Origin: an uncultured Eubacteriales bacterium
GTDB taxonomy: Bacteria > Bacillota_A > Clostridia > Oscillospirales > Oscillospiraceae
Assembly: GCA_949742895.1 (NCBI GenBank)
Contig: CATJRT010000205.1
Location: forward strand, 1 to 19,021
DNA: 19,021 nt
Reading direction: 5' to 3'
Under the pieces are notes generated by a model, which was given only the letters and a program-made list of their open reading frames with translations, ran no database searches and was not told the DNA's origin. Below, one piece after another: positions 1 to 6,726 of this stretch; position 1 is the first letter of the stretch; each line of letters opens with the position of its first letter. Both the position numbers and the translations under genes were made by a program.

Positions 1-279
1 AATCTCCAGGTATTCTGGAAAATCAAGTGGCCCCAGATTATGCCTACCACCCTGTATATTCTGGTCATTACCACCATCAACAGTTTCCAGTGCTTCGCGC
101 TGATCCAGCTGCTGACCTCCGGCGGACCGGTTCATGCTACGGATACGATCATGTACTACATCTATTACACCTGCTTCAACCTGTACCGCTACGGCTACGC
201 CAACGCTATGGGCGTCATCCTGGCCCTGTGCATTGCGGTGCTTTCGGCTGTCCAGTTCAAGCTGGCCAAGACTGACTGA
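1..279 (+). CDS. Carbohydrate ABC transporter permease (MalF/UgpA type), 3' part only
   Basis: This is the C-terminal 92 residues of an inner-membrane permease; the start lies before the window. The frame is open from base 1 and stops with TGA at 277–279. The end has the form usual in MalF/UgpA/LacF-type permeases: a 'LTSGGP' loop, then '..ATDTIMYYIYYTCFNLYRYGYA', a last hydrophobic helix (about GVILALCIAVLSAVQF) and a short cytoplasmic tail. In this family the protein pairs with a MalG-type permease and an ATPase to import a sugar delivered by a lipoprotein binding protein. The second permease follows 14 bases downstream, as expected for the pair. The family is seen directly in the sequence. 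The substrate, probably a sialic acid given the nanA and nagB genes downstream, is inferred from context. Confidence 0.88.
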   Translation, partial: NLQVFWKIKWPQIMPTTLYILVITTINSFQCFALIQLLTSGGPVHATDTIMYYIYYTCFNLYRYGYANAMGVILALCIAVLSAVQFKLAKTD

Positions 280-293
280 TGGGAGGCGGAACT

Positions 294-1247
294 ATGAAAT
301 CGAAAAACAAGGGAAGAACCGGCGCAGTCACCCATCTCTCCCCCTACCGGGTCATTTCGATGGTGTTCATCGTTGTCATTGCGGTGGTCGTTTTCCTCTT
401 TCCTCTGTACTGGATCTTAACCGGCGCATTCAAGACCCCTGCCTCCATCAATGCCCCGAAACCGGAGTGGTGGCCGTCGGAGTGGACCCTGCGCAACTTT
501 GAAACGCTGTTTTCCAACCGTTCCGCCCCCCTGTGGGAGCTGCACGTTCCGTTGAGCGAGTGGTTCACCAGGGATCACACTCAGATTGTGTTCTCTGCCG
601 GACCCGTTGTGCCTGCGGCGTTCCGCTGGCTCATCAACACAGTGTTCATGGCTGTTATGGCCATGATCCTCACCTGCATTACCGCCGCCCTGGCTGGATA
701 TGCCTTGGCGAAGAAGCGTTTTTTCGGCCGTACCATCATTTTCTCGTTGATTGTGTGTGCTATGGCCCTTCCCAAGCAGGTTATTTTGATCCCCTTGCTG
801 CGGGAGATGTCCAGCCTGCACCTGACCGACACCCTTTGGTCGGTAATCTTCCCCATTGTGGGCTGGCCCTTCGGTGTGTTCCTGATGAAGCAGTTTGCCG
901 AAGGCATTCCCGGAGAGATACTGGAGGCCGCCCGCATTGATGGTGCGGGAGAACTAAAAACCTTTACCACGGTGGTATTCCCCATGATTAAACCGGGTGT
1001 GGGTGCTTTGGCCATCTTTACGTTTATCAATTCCTGGAACGACTACTTCATGCAGTTGGTCATGTTGACCAACACCAACGTCCTGACCAGCGCCTTGGGT
1101 ATTGCCAAGATGCAGGGTCAGTTCGGTACAGACTATGGCCTGCTTATGGCGGGTGCGGCTATGGCCTCGGTTCCCATTATTATCGTGTTCCTGGTGTTCC
1201 AGAAGTATTTCACCAAGGGCATCACCATGGGCGCTGTTAAGGGATAA
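294..1247 (+). CDS. Carbohydrate ABC transporter permease (MalG/UgpE type)
   Basis: This is a 317-residue multi-pass membrane permease and the partner of the preceding MalF-type subunit. About six hydrophobic segments can be picked out (near residues 20–42, 112–138, 146–168, 180–200, 236–256 and 285–305). The cytoplasmic EAA loop that docks on the ATPase is clear at about 211–234 (EAARIDGAGE... FPMIKP). I chose the ATG at 294 because GGGAGG at 281–286 sits at the right distance; the ATG at 279, which overlaps the previous stop, has no ribosome site of its own. The first external loop (about residues 74–110) looks longer than is usual for MalG-type proteins. No ATPase gene follows, so an MsmK/MalK-type shared ATPase or an upstream gene is needed. 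The neighbouring nanA and nagB suggest sialic acid or a related amino sugar as substrate. Confidence 0.92.
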   Translation: MKSKNKGRTGAVTHLSPYRVISMVFIVVIAVVVFLFPLYWILTGAFKTPASINAPKPEWWPSEWTLRNFETLFSNRSAPLWELHVPLSEWFTRDHTQIVFSAGPVVPAAFRWLINTVFMAVMAMILTCITAALAGYALAKKRFFGRTIIFSLIVCAMALPKQVILIPLLREMSSLHLTDTLWSVIFPIVGWPFGVFLMKQFAEGIPGEILEAARIDGAGELKTFTTVVFPMIKPGVGALAIFTFINSWNDYFMQLVMLTNTNVLTSALGIAKMQGQFGTDYGLLMAGAAMASVPIIIVFLVFQKYFTKGITMGAVKG

Positions 1248-1272
1248 CCTGACGGCAGAAATACGAAACAAG

Positions 1273-1313
1273 CAGTCCCGCGCAAGCCTGTTTCAGGCGT
1301 TTGCGCGGGACTG
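1273..1313 (+). other. Large intercistronic hairpin between permease and nanA
   Basis: The arms CAGTCCCGCGCAAGCCTG (1273–1290) and 1294–1313 are complementary over 18 base pairs, apart from a two-base bulge (GT at 1299–1300), around a three-base TTT loop. No T-run follows (next bases TGCGGGAGG), so it does not look like a simple intrinsic terminator. It sits in a 146-base gap inside an otherwise continuous sialic-acid operon. In such positions hairpins usually protect the 3' end of the upstream mRNA or reduce downstream expression; which applies here is inference. Confidence 0.75.
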
Positions 1314-1393
1314 TGCGGGAGGGGTGGACGCCGCTGGAGCCGAACGGCCGTTTGCCTGCTTCCCAGCCTATTTTGGAAAAGGAGCAAAGCAAA

Positions 1394-2302
1394 ATGAAGG
1401 ATTTTTCCAAGTATGCGGGTATTATTCCTGCGTTTTATGCCTGCTATGACAAAGAAGGACAAATCAGTCCCGAGGGTGTGCGCGCCCTGGCCCGCTATTT
1501 TCTGGACAAGGGCGTGAAGGGCCTGTATGTGGGTGGCTCCTCCGGCGAGTGCATTTATCAGAGTGTGGCTGAGCGCAAGCTGGTGCTGGAGAATGTGATG
1601 GCTGAGGTAGGCGGTAAGCTCACCATTATTGCCCACGTGGCCTGCAACAACACAAATGACAGCCGTGAGCTGGCTGCTCATGCCGAGTCCCTGGGAGTAG
1701 ACGCCATCGCGGCCATTCCGCCTATCTATTTCCATCTGCCTCCCGCTGCCATCGCTAAATATTGGAACGATATGTCCGACGCTGCCCCCAACACGGATTT
1801 TATCATCTACAACATTCCTCAACTGGCGGGGGTGGCTCTCACGGTGCCCTTGCTGAAGGAGATGCAGAAAAATCGCCGGGTCATCGGTGTGAAAAATTCC
1901 TCCATGCCTGTGCAGGATATCCAGATGTGGACAGATGAGGGCGTTATTGCCTTCAATGGGCCTGATGAGCAGCTTCTGTCCGGGCTGGCCGCAGGGGCTA
2001 CCGGTGGCATCGGCGGTACCTACGGCGCTATGCCGGAGCTGTACCTGGAAATTCTGCGCTGCTTCCGCGCCGGTGAGATGGACAAGGGCCGGGAAATTCA
2101 GAACGAGTGCTGCCGCATCATCTATAAGATGTGCTCTGCGAAGGGCAATATGTACGCGGTTATCAAGGCGATCCTCCGTGTCCAGGGCGGTCCCGATATC
2201 GGCGGCGTCCGTGCGCCCCTGCTGGACCTGGCCCCCGAGGACAGCGCTGTTGTGGAAGAGGCGGCTGCAATGATCGCCGCCGCCATCGCAAAGTACTGCT
2301 GA
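1394..2302 (+). CDS. nanA: N-acetylneuraminate lyase (DapA/NanA aldolase family)
   Basis: This 302-residue class I aldolase (TIM barrel, cytoplasmic) is expected to cleave N-acetylneuraminate to N-acetylmannosamine and pyruvate. The visible active-site set is GGSSGE at 47–52, Tyr139 in YNIP, the Schiff-base Lys167 in GVKNSS, and GPDEQ at 189–193. The GxDE motif is typical of sialic-acid lyases rather than dihydrodipicolinate synthase, and the numbering runs within two residues of the E. coli NanA residues (S47, T48, Y137, K165, D191, E192). The start is the ATG at 1394 behind AAAGGAG (1378–1384), with the family's usual N-terminus (KYAGIIPAFYACYDKEG). The upstream sugar permeases and downstream nagB support a sialic-acid role. 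Other pyruvate aldolases of the same superfamily remain a smaller possibility. Confidence 0.92.
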   Translation: MKDFSKYAGIIPAFYACYDKEGQISPEGVRALARYFLDKGVKGLYVGGSSGECIYQSVAERKLVLENVMAEVGGKLTIIAHVACNNTNDSRELAAHAESLGVDAIAAIPPIYFHLPPAAIAKYWNDMSDAAPNTDFIIYNIPQLAGVALTVPLLKEMQKNRRVIGVKNSSMPVQDIQMWTDEGVIAFNGPDEQLLSGLAAGATGGIGGTYGAMPELYLEILRCFRAGEMDKGREIQNECCRIIYKMCSAKGNMYAVIKAILRVQGGPDIGGVRAPLLDLAPEDSAVVEEAAAMIAAAIAKYC

Positions 2303-2344
2303 CGCAAGTCAGAAGTGATTATTGATTTAAAGGAGTTCTGAATC

Positions 2345-3085
2345 ATGCGCGTTTATCAAGAAAAGGATTACGAAGCTATGAGCCGCCGTGCGGCTTCCAT
2401 CATTGCTGCCCAAGTGGTCAAAAAGCCGGATTGTGTGTTGGGCCTGGCCACAGGCTCCACCCCCATCGGCACTTACAAAAATCTGGTGGAGTGGTGTAAG
2501 CAGGGTTACCTCAGCTTTGCCGAGGTCAGCACTGTCAACTTGGATGAATACCGTGGCCTGCCCGGCACCCACGACCAGAGCTATCGCTACTTTATGCAGA
2601 CCAACCTCTTTGACCACGTGGACGTGGTCCCCGAGAATACTAATGTGCCCAACGGCATGGCGGAGGACGCCGAAGCGGAATGCGCCCGGTATGAGCAGAC
2701 AGTGGCTGGCTTGGGTTATGCCGACCTTCAGCTTTTGGGTATGGGCCACAACGGCCACATCGGCTTCAACGAGCCGGCTCCAGACTATCCCATCGATACC
2801 CACGTGGTGGACCTGACCGAGAGCACGATTACTGCCAACGCCCGCTTTTTTGCCACCATGGATGACGTGCCCAAGCAGGCGCTCACCATGGGCTGTGGTA
2901 CTATCATGAAGGCCCGCAGCGTTCTGGTGGTGGTCAGCGGCGCGGACAAGGCTGACATTGTGTTCAAGGCGTTCCGTGGTCCGGTGACTCCGGAGGTTCC
3001 CGCCTCCATTCTCCAGCTCCACCCCAACGTCACCCTGGTAGGAGACGAGGCGGCGCTGAGCAAGCTGATGGCTGCTCAGGCATAA
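2345..3085 (+). CDS. nagB: Glucosamine-6-phosphate deaminase
   Basis: This 246-residue cytoplasmic enzyme converts glucosamine-6-phosphate to fructose-6-phosphate and ammonia, the last step that brings sialic acid or GlcNAc carbon into glycolysis. It shows the phosphate-binding ATGSTP at 35–40, the catalytic aspartate in NLDEYRG (Asp67), and the signature GHNGHIGFNEP at 134–144 with His138 and Glu143. The length matches the short Bacillus-type enzymes that lack the allosteric C-terminal extension of E. coli NagB. AAAGGAG at 2329–2335 precedes the ATG at 2345. It lies 42 bases after nanA, with no terminator between them, so the two are probably co-transcribed. A deacetylase (nagA), nanE and nanK are not in the window. 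Confidence 0.96.
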   Translation: MRVYQEKDYEAMSRRAASIIAAQVVKKPDCVLGLATGSTPIGTYKNLVEWCKQGYLSFAEVSTVNLDEYRGLPGTHDQSYRYFMQTNLFDHVDVVPENTNVPNGMAEDAEAECARYEQTVAGLGYADLQLLGMGHNGHIGFNEPAPDYPIDTHVVDLTESTITANARFFATMDDVPKQALTMGCGTIMKARSVLVVVSGADKADIVFKAFRGPVTPEVPASILQLHPNVTLVGDEAALSKLMAAQA

Positions 3086-3115
3086 TCCAGGCAGCCTCCG
3101 GCGCATAGGTATAAC

Positions 3116-3146
3116 GCAAGGGAGACGCTTGGAGCGTCTCCCTTGC
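3116..3146 (+). terminator. Hairpin closing the nan/nag operon
   Basis: A perfect 13-base-pair stem (GCAAGGGAGACGC at 3116–3128 with 3134–3146) surrounds a five-base loop, 30 bases past the nagB stop. No good T-run follows on either strand. Its place between convergent genes (nagB on plus, DUF4830 on minus) suggests it ends transcription from both sides or stabilises the 3' ends. Confidence 0.6.
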
Positions 3147-3159
3147 TGCATGGTCTGAT

Positions 3160-3744
3160 TCAAATTCTCAGGCCGCTGGGTGCGGCAGATGGAGCAGAGG
3201 ACGAATCCATAGCTGCGGACGGGGATGGCTCCGCAGATGAAGCTGGTGACTGTGAAGCGTCCGGTTTACCGAATGTAGAAGCGCCGGGCATGGCCAGACC
3301 ATGGAGAAAGCTGCCAGAGGAGGATTGCACCTGCCCACCGATTACCCGGTTCTTGTATATGAGCAGGGCGACCTGCACTGGCTCGTCTCCACTGGGATAG
3401 TTAAGAATCTGGTAGGTATAGCGTTTGATCCGCTTGCCGCAGTACTGGGTCAAATCAAAGCCCTGATCTAACTGAAGGGCGAGATAATCACTGTAGCTTT
3501 CGTCAAAGACTTCGGGAATCAGCAGCTCCTCCGTGGCCATTGGCTGGTCGGAGACCTGCCAGCCCAGGCTGTTGAGATAGGCCAGCCGGTCGTCGTTGCT
3601 GCGGATGTGCTTTACTTCTGCTGAGGCGGTGACTGTCCGCCCGCCCAGCGTGAGGATCACCGCCGCTGCCAGACAGCAGCACAGGGCAGTGATGCCCCCA
3701 GCCAGCAGCTTTTTCTTTGGTACTCGTGCCGTCACGATAAACAT
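3160..3744 (-). CDS. DUF4830 domain protein, membrane-anchored
   Basis: This is a 194-residue protein of unknown function. The start is basic (KKK at 10–12) and a single hydrophobic helix follows at about residues 13–33, containing CCC at 22–24. A signal anchor or uncleaved signal would place the rest outside the cell. The middle (about 50–140) resembles the DUF4830 family of Clostridia: 'RLAYLNSLGWQVSDQP', 'IPEVFDESYSDYLALQ', 'QGFDLTQYCGKRIKRYTYQI' and 'RVIGGQV'. The last 35 residues are a low-complexity Ser/Pro/Ala tail. GGAGTGG precedes the ATG by a few bases on the minus strand. The gene stands alone, convergent with nagB and divergent from rsuA, with 137 bases to the latter. The family match comes from memory of its motifs and no function is claimed. 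Confidence 0.8.
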   Translation of the reverse strand: MFIVTARVPKKKLLAGGITALCCCLAAAVILTLGGRTVTASAEVKHIRSNDDRLAYLNSLGWQVSDQPMATEELLIPEVFDESYSDYLALQLDQGFDLTQYCGKRIKRYTYQILNYPSGDEPVQVALLIYKNRVIGGQVQSSSGSFLHGLAMPGASTFGKPDASQSPASSAEPSPSAAMDSSSAPSAAPSGLRI

Positions 3745-3881
3745 AGTACCACTCCATTATGAAAGGTTTGCTGGCCGGCTGTTCAAGCTGGCTCGTGGGG
3801 TGAAACGCGGGGACATGATTTACCATATGCGCCGAACGGGCAGGATATGTCTGGCGGCAAAGGGCTACGGGAGGGATGCAG

Positions 3882-4586
3882 ATGGAACGGCTGGATAAGC
3901 GGCTGGCGGCCAGCGGACGGTGGAGCCGGAAGGAGGCCCGGAAGCTGATTCGGGCGGGGCGGACGGCGGTGAACGGCGCGGTTTGCTGCAGTCCGGAGGA
4001 GAAAGTGGCGGAGGACGCGCCTGTTACCGTAGACGGCGTGTCCATCGGCACAGATTGCCCGGTTTATCTGATGCTCCACAAGCCTGCGGGGGTGGTTTCC
4101 TCTACGGACGAGCCGGACGAACGGACTGTGCTGGATCTGCTGCCGGAGGAGTACCGGAGGATTGGACTGTTTCCGGCTGGACGGCTGGACAAGGATACTG
4201 AGGGGTTACTGTTGCTCACCAACGACGGTCCGCTGGCCCACCGGCTGCTGGCCCCCAAAAGCCATGTAGACAAGGTGTACTATGTGGAGGTGGACGGAGT
4301 TTTAGACGAAACGGATGCGGCGGCGGTCCAACAAGGGGTGAAGCTTGCGGATGGGTACATCTGCCTGCCCGGCGAGCTTGAGGTAATGGACGGCGGAGAA
4401 AGCGCATACATTACCCTCAGAGAGGGGAAGTACCACCAGGTCAAGCGGATGCTGGCGGCGCGGGGCAAACCGGTGGTTTATTTGAAACGGGTGGCCTTTG
4501 GCCCGCTCCAGTTGGATGTGGATTTGCTAAAGGGTGAGTGGAGAGCACTAACAAAAGATGAAATTGAAAGCTTTTTCCGTCAATGA
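3882..4586 (+). CDS. rsuA: 16S rRNA pseudouridine synthase, RsuA family
   Basis: This 234-residue RNA-modifying enzyme is expected to isomerise a uridine of 16S rRNA (U516 in E. coli) to pseudouridine. An S4 RNA-binding domain occupies about residues 1–58 (MERLDKRLAASGRWSRKEA..). The catalytic domain carries LHKPAGVVSST (65–75) and the catalytic aspartate in GRLDKDTEGLLLLTNDG (Asp103). The later KYHQVKRM motif (183–190) is also typical. The RLLAPKSHVDKVYYV stretch favours RsuA over RluB/RluE. I chose the ATG at 3882, not 3876, because GGAGG at 3870–3874 directly abuts the earlier ATG and is well spaced for the later one. The gene is divergent from the DUF4830 gene. I see no convincing promoter or terminator around it. 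Confidence 0.92.
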   Translation: MERLDKRLAASGRWSRKEARKLIRAGRTAVNGAVCCSPEEKVAEDAPVTVDGVSIGTDCPVYLMLHKPAGVVSSTDEPDERTVLDLLPEEYRRIGLFPAGRLDKDTEGLLLLTNDGPLAHRLLAPKSHVDKVYYVEVDGVLDETDAAAVQQGVKLADGYICLPGELEVMDGGESAYITLREGKYHQVKRMLAARGKPVVYLKRVAFGPLQLDVDLLKGEWRALTKDEIESFFRQ

Positions 4587-4630
4587 GACGAAAAATATGG
4601 CAAATTAAACAAAAATTTTTCTCAAAACTA

Positions 4631-4659
4631 TTGAAATCGGCAAGACAAAACGATATAAT
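4631..4659 (+). promoter_or_regulatory. Sigma-A type promoter of the CdaR-like regulator gene
   Basis: TTGAAA at 4631–4636 and TATAAT at 4654–4659 are separated by 17 bases, close to the full consensus. Transcription should start near 4666, about 70 bases ahead of the regulator's ATG. The AT-rich stretch just upstream includes the palindrome AAAAATTTTT (4611–4620). Confidence 0.82.
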
Positions 4660-4734
4660 GATTTTATGTAGAGGATATACACAAAGAATGCGGCGGGGCA
4701 GCGCCCTCGACCGACCAGAGAGGAGAAGATCGCG

Positions 4735-5826
4735 ATGTCCAGCCGGATTTTTCAGAGCATTGTGCTTCAAATGAAAGATTGCTCAGACCGGGCCGTGGGG
4801 GTCATTGACGAGCAGGGAACCGTGGTGGCCTGCAATGAGCTGGCCTGCATCGGTGAAAAATGGGGAGGCGTGGCTGCCATGCTGGCCTCGGCGCAGGACT
4901 CCCTGGTCGTCAGCAGCGGCTTTACCTTTAAGACCCTGCCAGGTTGGAACGGCCAGTTCGACTACGCTGCCTTTGCACGGGGCGAGGACGAGCAGGCCGC
5001 ACTGATGTGCTCTATGGCGGTCATCGCGCTGAACGGGGCTAAAACCTATTATGAGGAAAAGCATGATAAAGCCACCTTTGTCAAAAACATCCTGTGCGAC
5101 AACATCCTGCTGGGAGACATCTATGTCCGGGCCAAGGAGCTGCATTTTGTGTCCGAGGCGCCCCGGACTGTGATCCTGATCCGTCAGCTTGGAGAGCCGG
5201 ATGTGGCCGCAGTGGATGTGATATCCAGTCTGTACCCCGACCGGCAAAATGATTTTGTGCTGTCCATTAGCGAAACGGATGTTGCATTGGTGAAGCTGCT
5301 CAATGAGAATACCGAAACGAAGGATTTGCAGAAAATTGCACAAAATGTGCAGGAGACCCTGTCACGGGAGCTGGGCATCAAGACTGTGGTAGGCATTGGC
5401 ACCAGCGCCAACCATATCCGGGATTTGGCCCGCACCTACAAGGAGGCTCAGGTAGCCATTGACGTTGGCAAGGTGTTCGAGACCAAGCGCACCATCATCA
5501 GCTATGAAAATCTGGGTATTGGGCGGTTGATCTATCAGCTCCCCACCACCCTTTGCGATATGTTCCTGCGTGAAGTGTTCAAGAAGAATCCAATCGACGC
5601 GCTGGATCAGGAGACGCTGTTTACCATCAACAAGTTCTTTGAGAATAACCTGAATGTGTCCGAGACGGCCCGGAAGTTGTTCGTCCACCGCAACACGCTG
5701 GTGTACCGTTTGGAGAAGATCAAGAAGCTCACCGGGCTGGACTTGCGGGAGTTTGACGATGCCATTACCTTTAAGGTGGCACTGATGGTCAAGAAATATC
5801 TGGTCTCCCGGGGCAGTGAAGCCTGA
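4735..5826 (+). CDS. CdaR/PucR-family transcriptional regulator
   Basis: This is a 363-residue cytoplasmic DNA-binding regulator. The C-terminal PucR-type helix-turn-helix is clear at about 294–356, with NVSETARKLFVHRNTLVYRL at 307–326. The middle (about 115–265) resembles the degenerate GGDEF-like CdaR domain, including '..RELGIKTVVGIGTSANHIRDLARTYKEAQVAI'. The N-terminal 110 residues, a probable ligand-sensing part, are not a family I recognise with certainty. The family controls sugar diacid, purine or amino-acid catabolism genes, but here no such target is adjacent. AGAGGAG precedes the ATG at 4735 by nine bases. It is transcribed alone between its own promoter and a terminator; the next genes are ftsEX. 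The ligand and regulon are unknown. Confidence 0.88.
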   Translation: MSSRIFQSIVLQMKDCSDRAVGVIDEQGTVVACNELACIGEKWGGVAAMLASAQDSLVVSSGFTFKTLPGWNGQFDYAAFARGEDEQAALMCSMAVIALNGAKTYYEEKHDKATFVKNILCDNILLGDIYVRAKELHFVSEAPRTVILIRQLGEPDVAAVDVISSLYPDRQNDFVLSISETDVALVKLLNENTETKDLQKIAQNVQETLSRELGIKTVVGIGTSANHIRDLARTYKEAQVAIDVGKVFETKRTIISYENLGIGRLIYQLPTTLCDMFLREVFKKNPIDALDQETLFTINKFFENNLNVSETARKLFVHRNTLVYRLEKIKKLTGLDLREFDDAITFKVALMVKKYLVSRGSEA

Positions 5827-5840
5827 ATGTACGAATGATG

Positions 5841-5870
5841 CGAAGGCCGCCGTCAGGCGGCCTTCGTTCG
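5841..5870 (+). terminator. Terminator of the CdaR-like gene
   Basis: A perfect 11-base-pair GC-rich stem (CGAAGGCCGCC at 5841–5851 with 5856–5866) has a GTCA loop and begins 15 bases after the stop codon. The following TTCGG is only weakly T-rich, so termination may be partial. Confidence 0.72.
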
Positions 5871-5891
5871 GCTCTGAAGCGAGCAAAAAAC

Positions 5892-5908
5892 TGTAATCAT
5901 TTTGTAAC
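5892..5908 (+). promoter_or_regulatory. WalR (YycF)-like box upstream of the ftsE promoter
   Basis: TGTAAT-CATTT-TGTAAC is an exact match to the Gram-positive WalR consensus TGTWAH-N5-TGTWAH. The direct repeat has an 11-base period, as OmpR-family dimers require. It sits about 90–100 bases before the predicted ftsE transcription start. PhoP, another OmpR-family regulator with TTACA-like direct repeats, is the main alternative. Confidence 0.55.
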
Positions 5909-5959
5909 CAATTTTCTGCTTCAACGACAGCCTATTTTTTGGAAATCCAGCAAAGGATG

Positions 5960-5988
5960 TTGACAGTGCTCGAAATAGCCGATATAAT
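5960..5988 (+). promoter_or_regulatory. Consensus sigma-A promoter of ftsEX
   Basis: TTGACA at 5960–5965, a 17-base spacer and TATAAT at 5983–5988 form a perfect consensus promoter. The start should fall near 5995, leaving a leader of about 50 bases before ftsE. A promoter this strong for a low-copy divisome gene is compatible with negative control by the flanking WalR-like boxes. Confidence 0.9.
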
Positions 5989-6013
5989 AAAAATAATTGC
6001 GCGACCGAAAAAG

Positions 6014-6030
6014 ATTACAAAGCAGTTACA
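6014..6030 (-). promoter_or_regulatory. WalR-like box in the ftsE leader (opposite orientation)
   Basis: On the minus strand this reads TGTAAC-TGCTT-TGTAAT, again an exact match to TGTWAH-N5-TGTWAH. On the plus strand the hexamer TTACAA is repeated perfectly (6015–6020 and 6026–6031). It lies about 20–35 bases after the predicted start site and just ahead of the ribosome site, where a bound dimer would tend to block transcription. Confidence 0.5.
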
Positions 6031-6045
6031 ATGGAGATGCCGGCC

Positions 6046-6726
6046 ATGATTCGACTGATCGACGTACATAAAGAATATGACAATGGAACCAAGGCGCTGA
6101 AGGGGATCGACCTGGAGATTGAGGACGGCGAATTTGTCTTTCTTGTTGGGCCATCCGGGTCGGGAAAGTCTACCATCGTAAAGCTGCTTACCGCCGAGGA
6201 GGTTGCCAGCCATGGACGGGTGATGGTCAACGGCTTCAACTTGAACAACATCAAACGCCGGCAGATTCCCCATATGCGGCGGACTCTTGGGGTCATCTTT
6301 CAGGATTTCCGGTTGATTGAGAAAAAGACGGTGTGGGAGAACCTGGAATTTGCCATGCGGACCATTGGGTCCAGCGGTCGGGAGATGCGAAAGCGCATCC
6401 CCTACGTGCTGGATCTGGTGGGGCTGGGGGACAAAACAGATGTGTATCCCAACGAGATGAGCGGCGGCGAGCAGCAGCGGGTGGCCATTGCACGGGCGCT
6501 GGTGAACAATCCCCATATGATTATCGCCGACGAGCCCACCGGCAATTTGGACCCCCGGCGGTCTCTGGAGATTATGACGCTGCTGGAGCGGATCAACTCC
6601 ATGGGAACCACCATGCTGGTGGTTACCCATGAGAAGGATCTGGTCAATCGCTTCGCCAAGCGGGTGGTTGCCATCAAGGACGGTGAGCTGATCCGGGACG
6701 GTCAGGGAGGATACTACAGAGTATGA
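6046..6726 (+). CDS. ftsE: Cell-division ABC ATPase FtsE
   Basis: This 226-residue ATPase works on the cytoplasmic face of FtsX and drives activation of peptidoglycan hydrolases. All nucleotide-binding motifs are present: Walker A GPSGSGKST (35–43), Q-loop Gln86 (VIFQDFRL), signature SGGEQQR (139–145), Walker B MIIADEP (158–164) and His195 in VTHE. The length and the N-terminus MIRLIDVHKEY agree with known FtsE. I chose the ATG at 6046 because GGAG (6033–6036) is nine bases before it; the in-frame ATGs at 6031 and 6037 lack a ribosome site. The stop overlaps the ftsX start (ATGA), so the two are translationally coupled. The gene has its own consensus promoter and two WalR-like boxes. Confidence 0.97.
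   Translation: MIRLIDVHKEYDNGTKALKGIDLEIEDGEFVFLVGPSGSGKSTIVKLLTAEEVASHGRVMVNGFNLNNIKRRQIPHMRRTLGVIFQDFRLIEKKTVWENLEFAMRTIGSSGREMRKRIPYVLDLVGLGDKTDVYPNEMSGGEQQRVAIARALVNNPHMIIADEPTGNLDPRRSLEIMTLLERINSMGTTMLVVTHEKDLVNRFAKRVVAIKDGELIRDGQGGYYRV

Noticed and set aside
1394..2302. Dihydrodipicolinate synthase (dapA) as identity
   Set aside because: GPDEQ and the residue set match NanA, and the neighbours are sugar permeases and nagB rather than lysine genes.
4583..4774. A 63-codon frame overlapping the rsuA stop (ATGA)
   Set aside because: It runs across a strong promoter and into the CdaR-like gene, has no Shine-Dalgarno sequence, and its composition is arginine-rich shadow-like.
6031..6045. 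Earlier in-frame ATGs (6031, 6037) as ftsE start
   Set aside because: No ribosome site lies ahead of them; the GGAG at 6033–6036 serves the ATG at 6046, which gives the standard FtsE N-terminus.
5827..6045. A riboswitch or small RNA in the 219-base cdaR–ftsE gap
   Set aside because: The space is explained by a terminator, two boxes and a promoter; the leader of about 50 bases is too short for a known riboswitch and no fold stands out.
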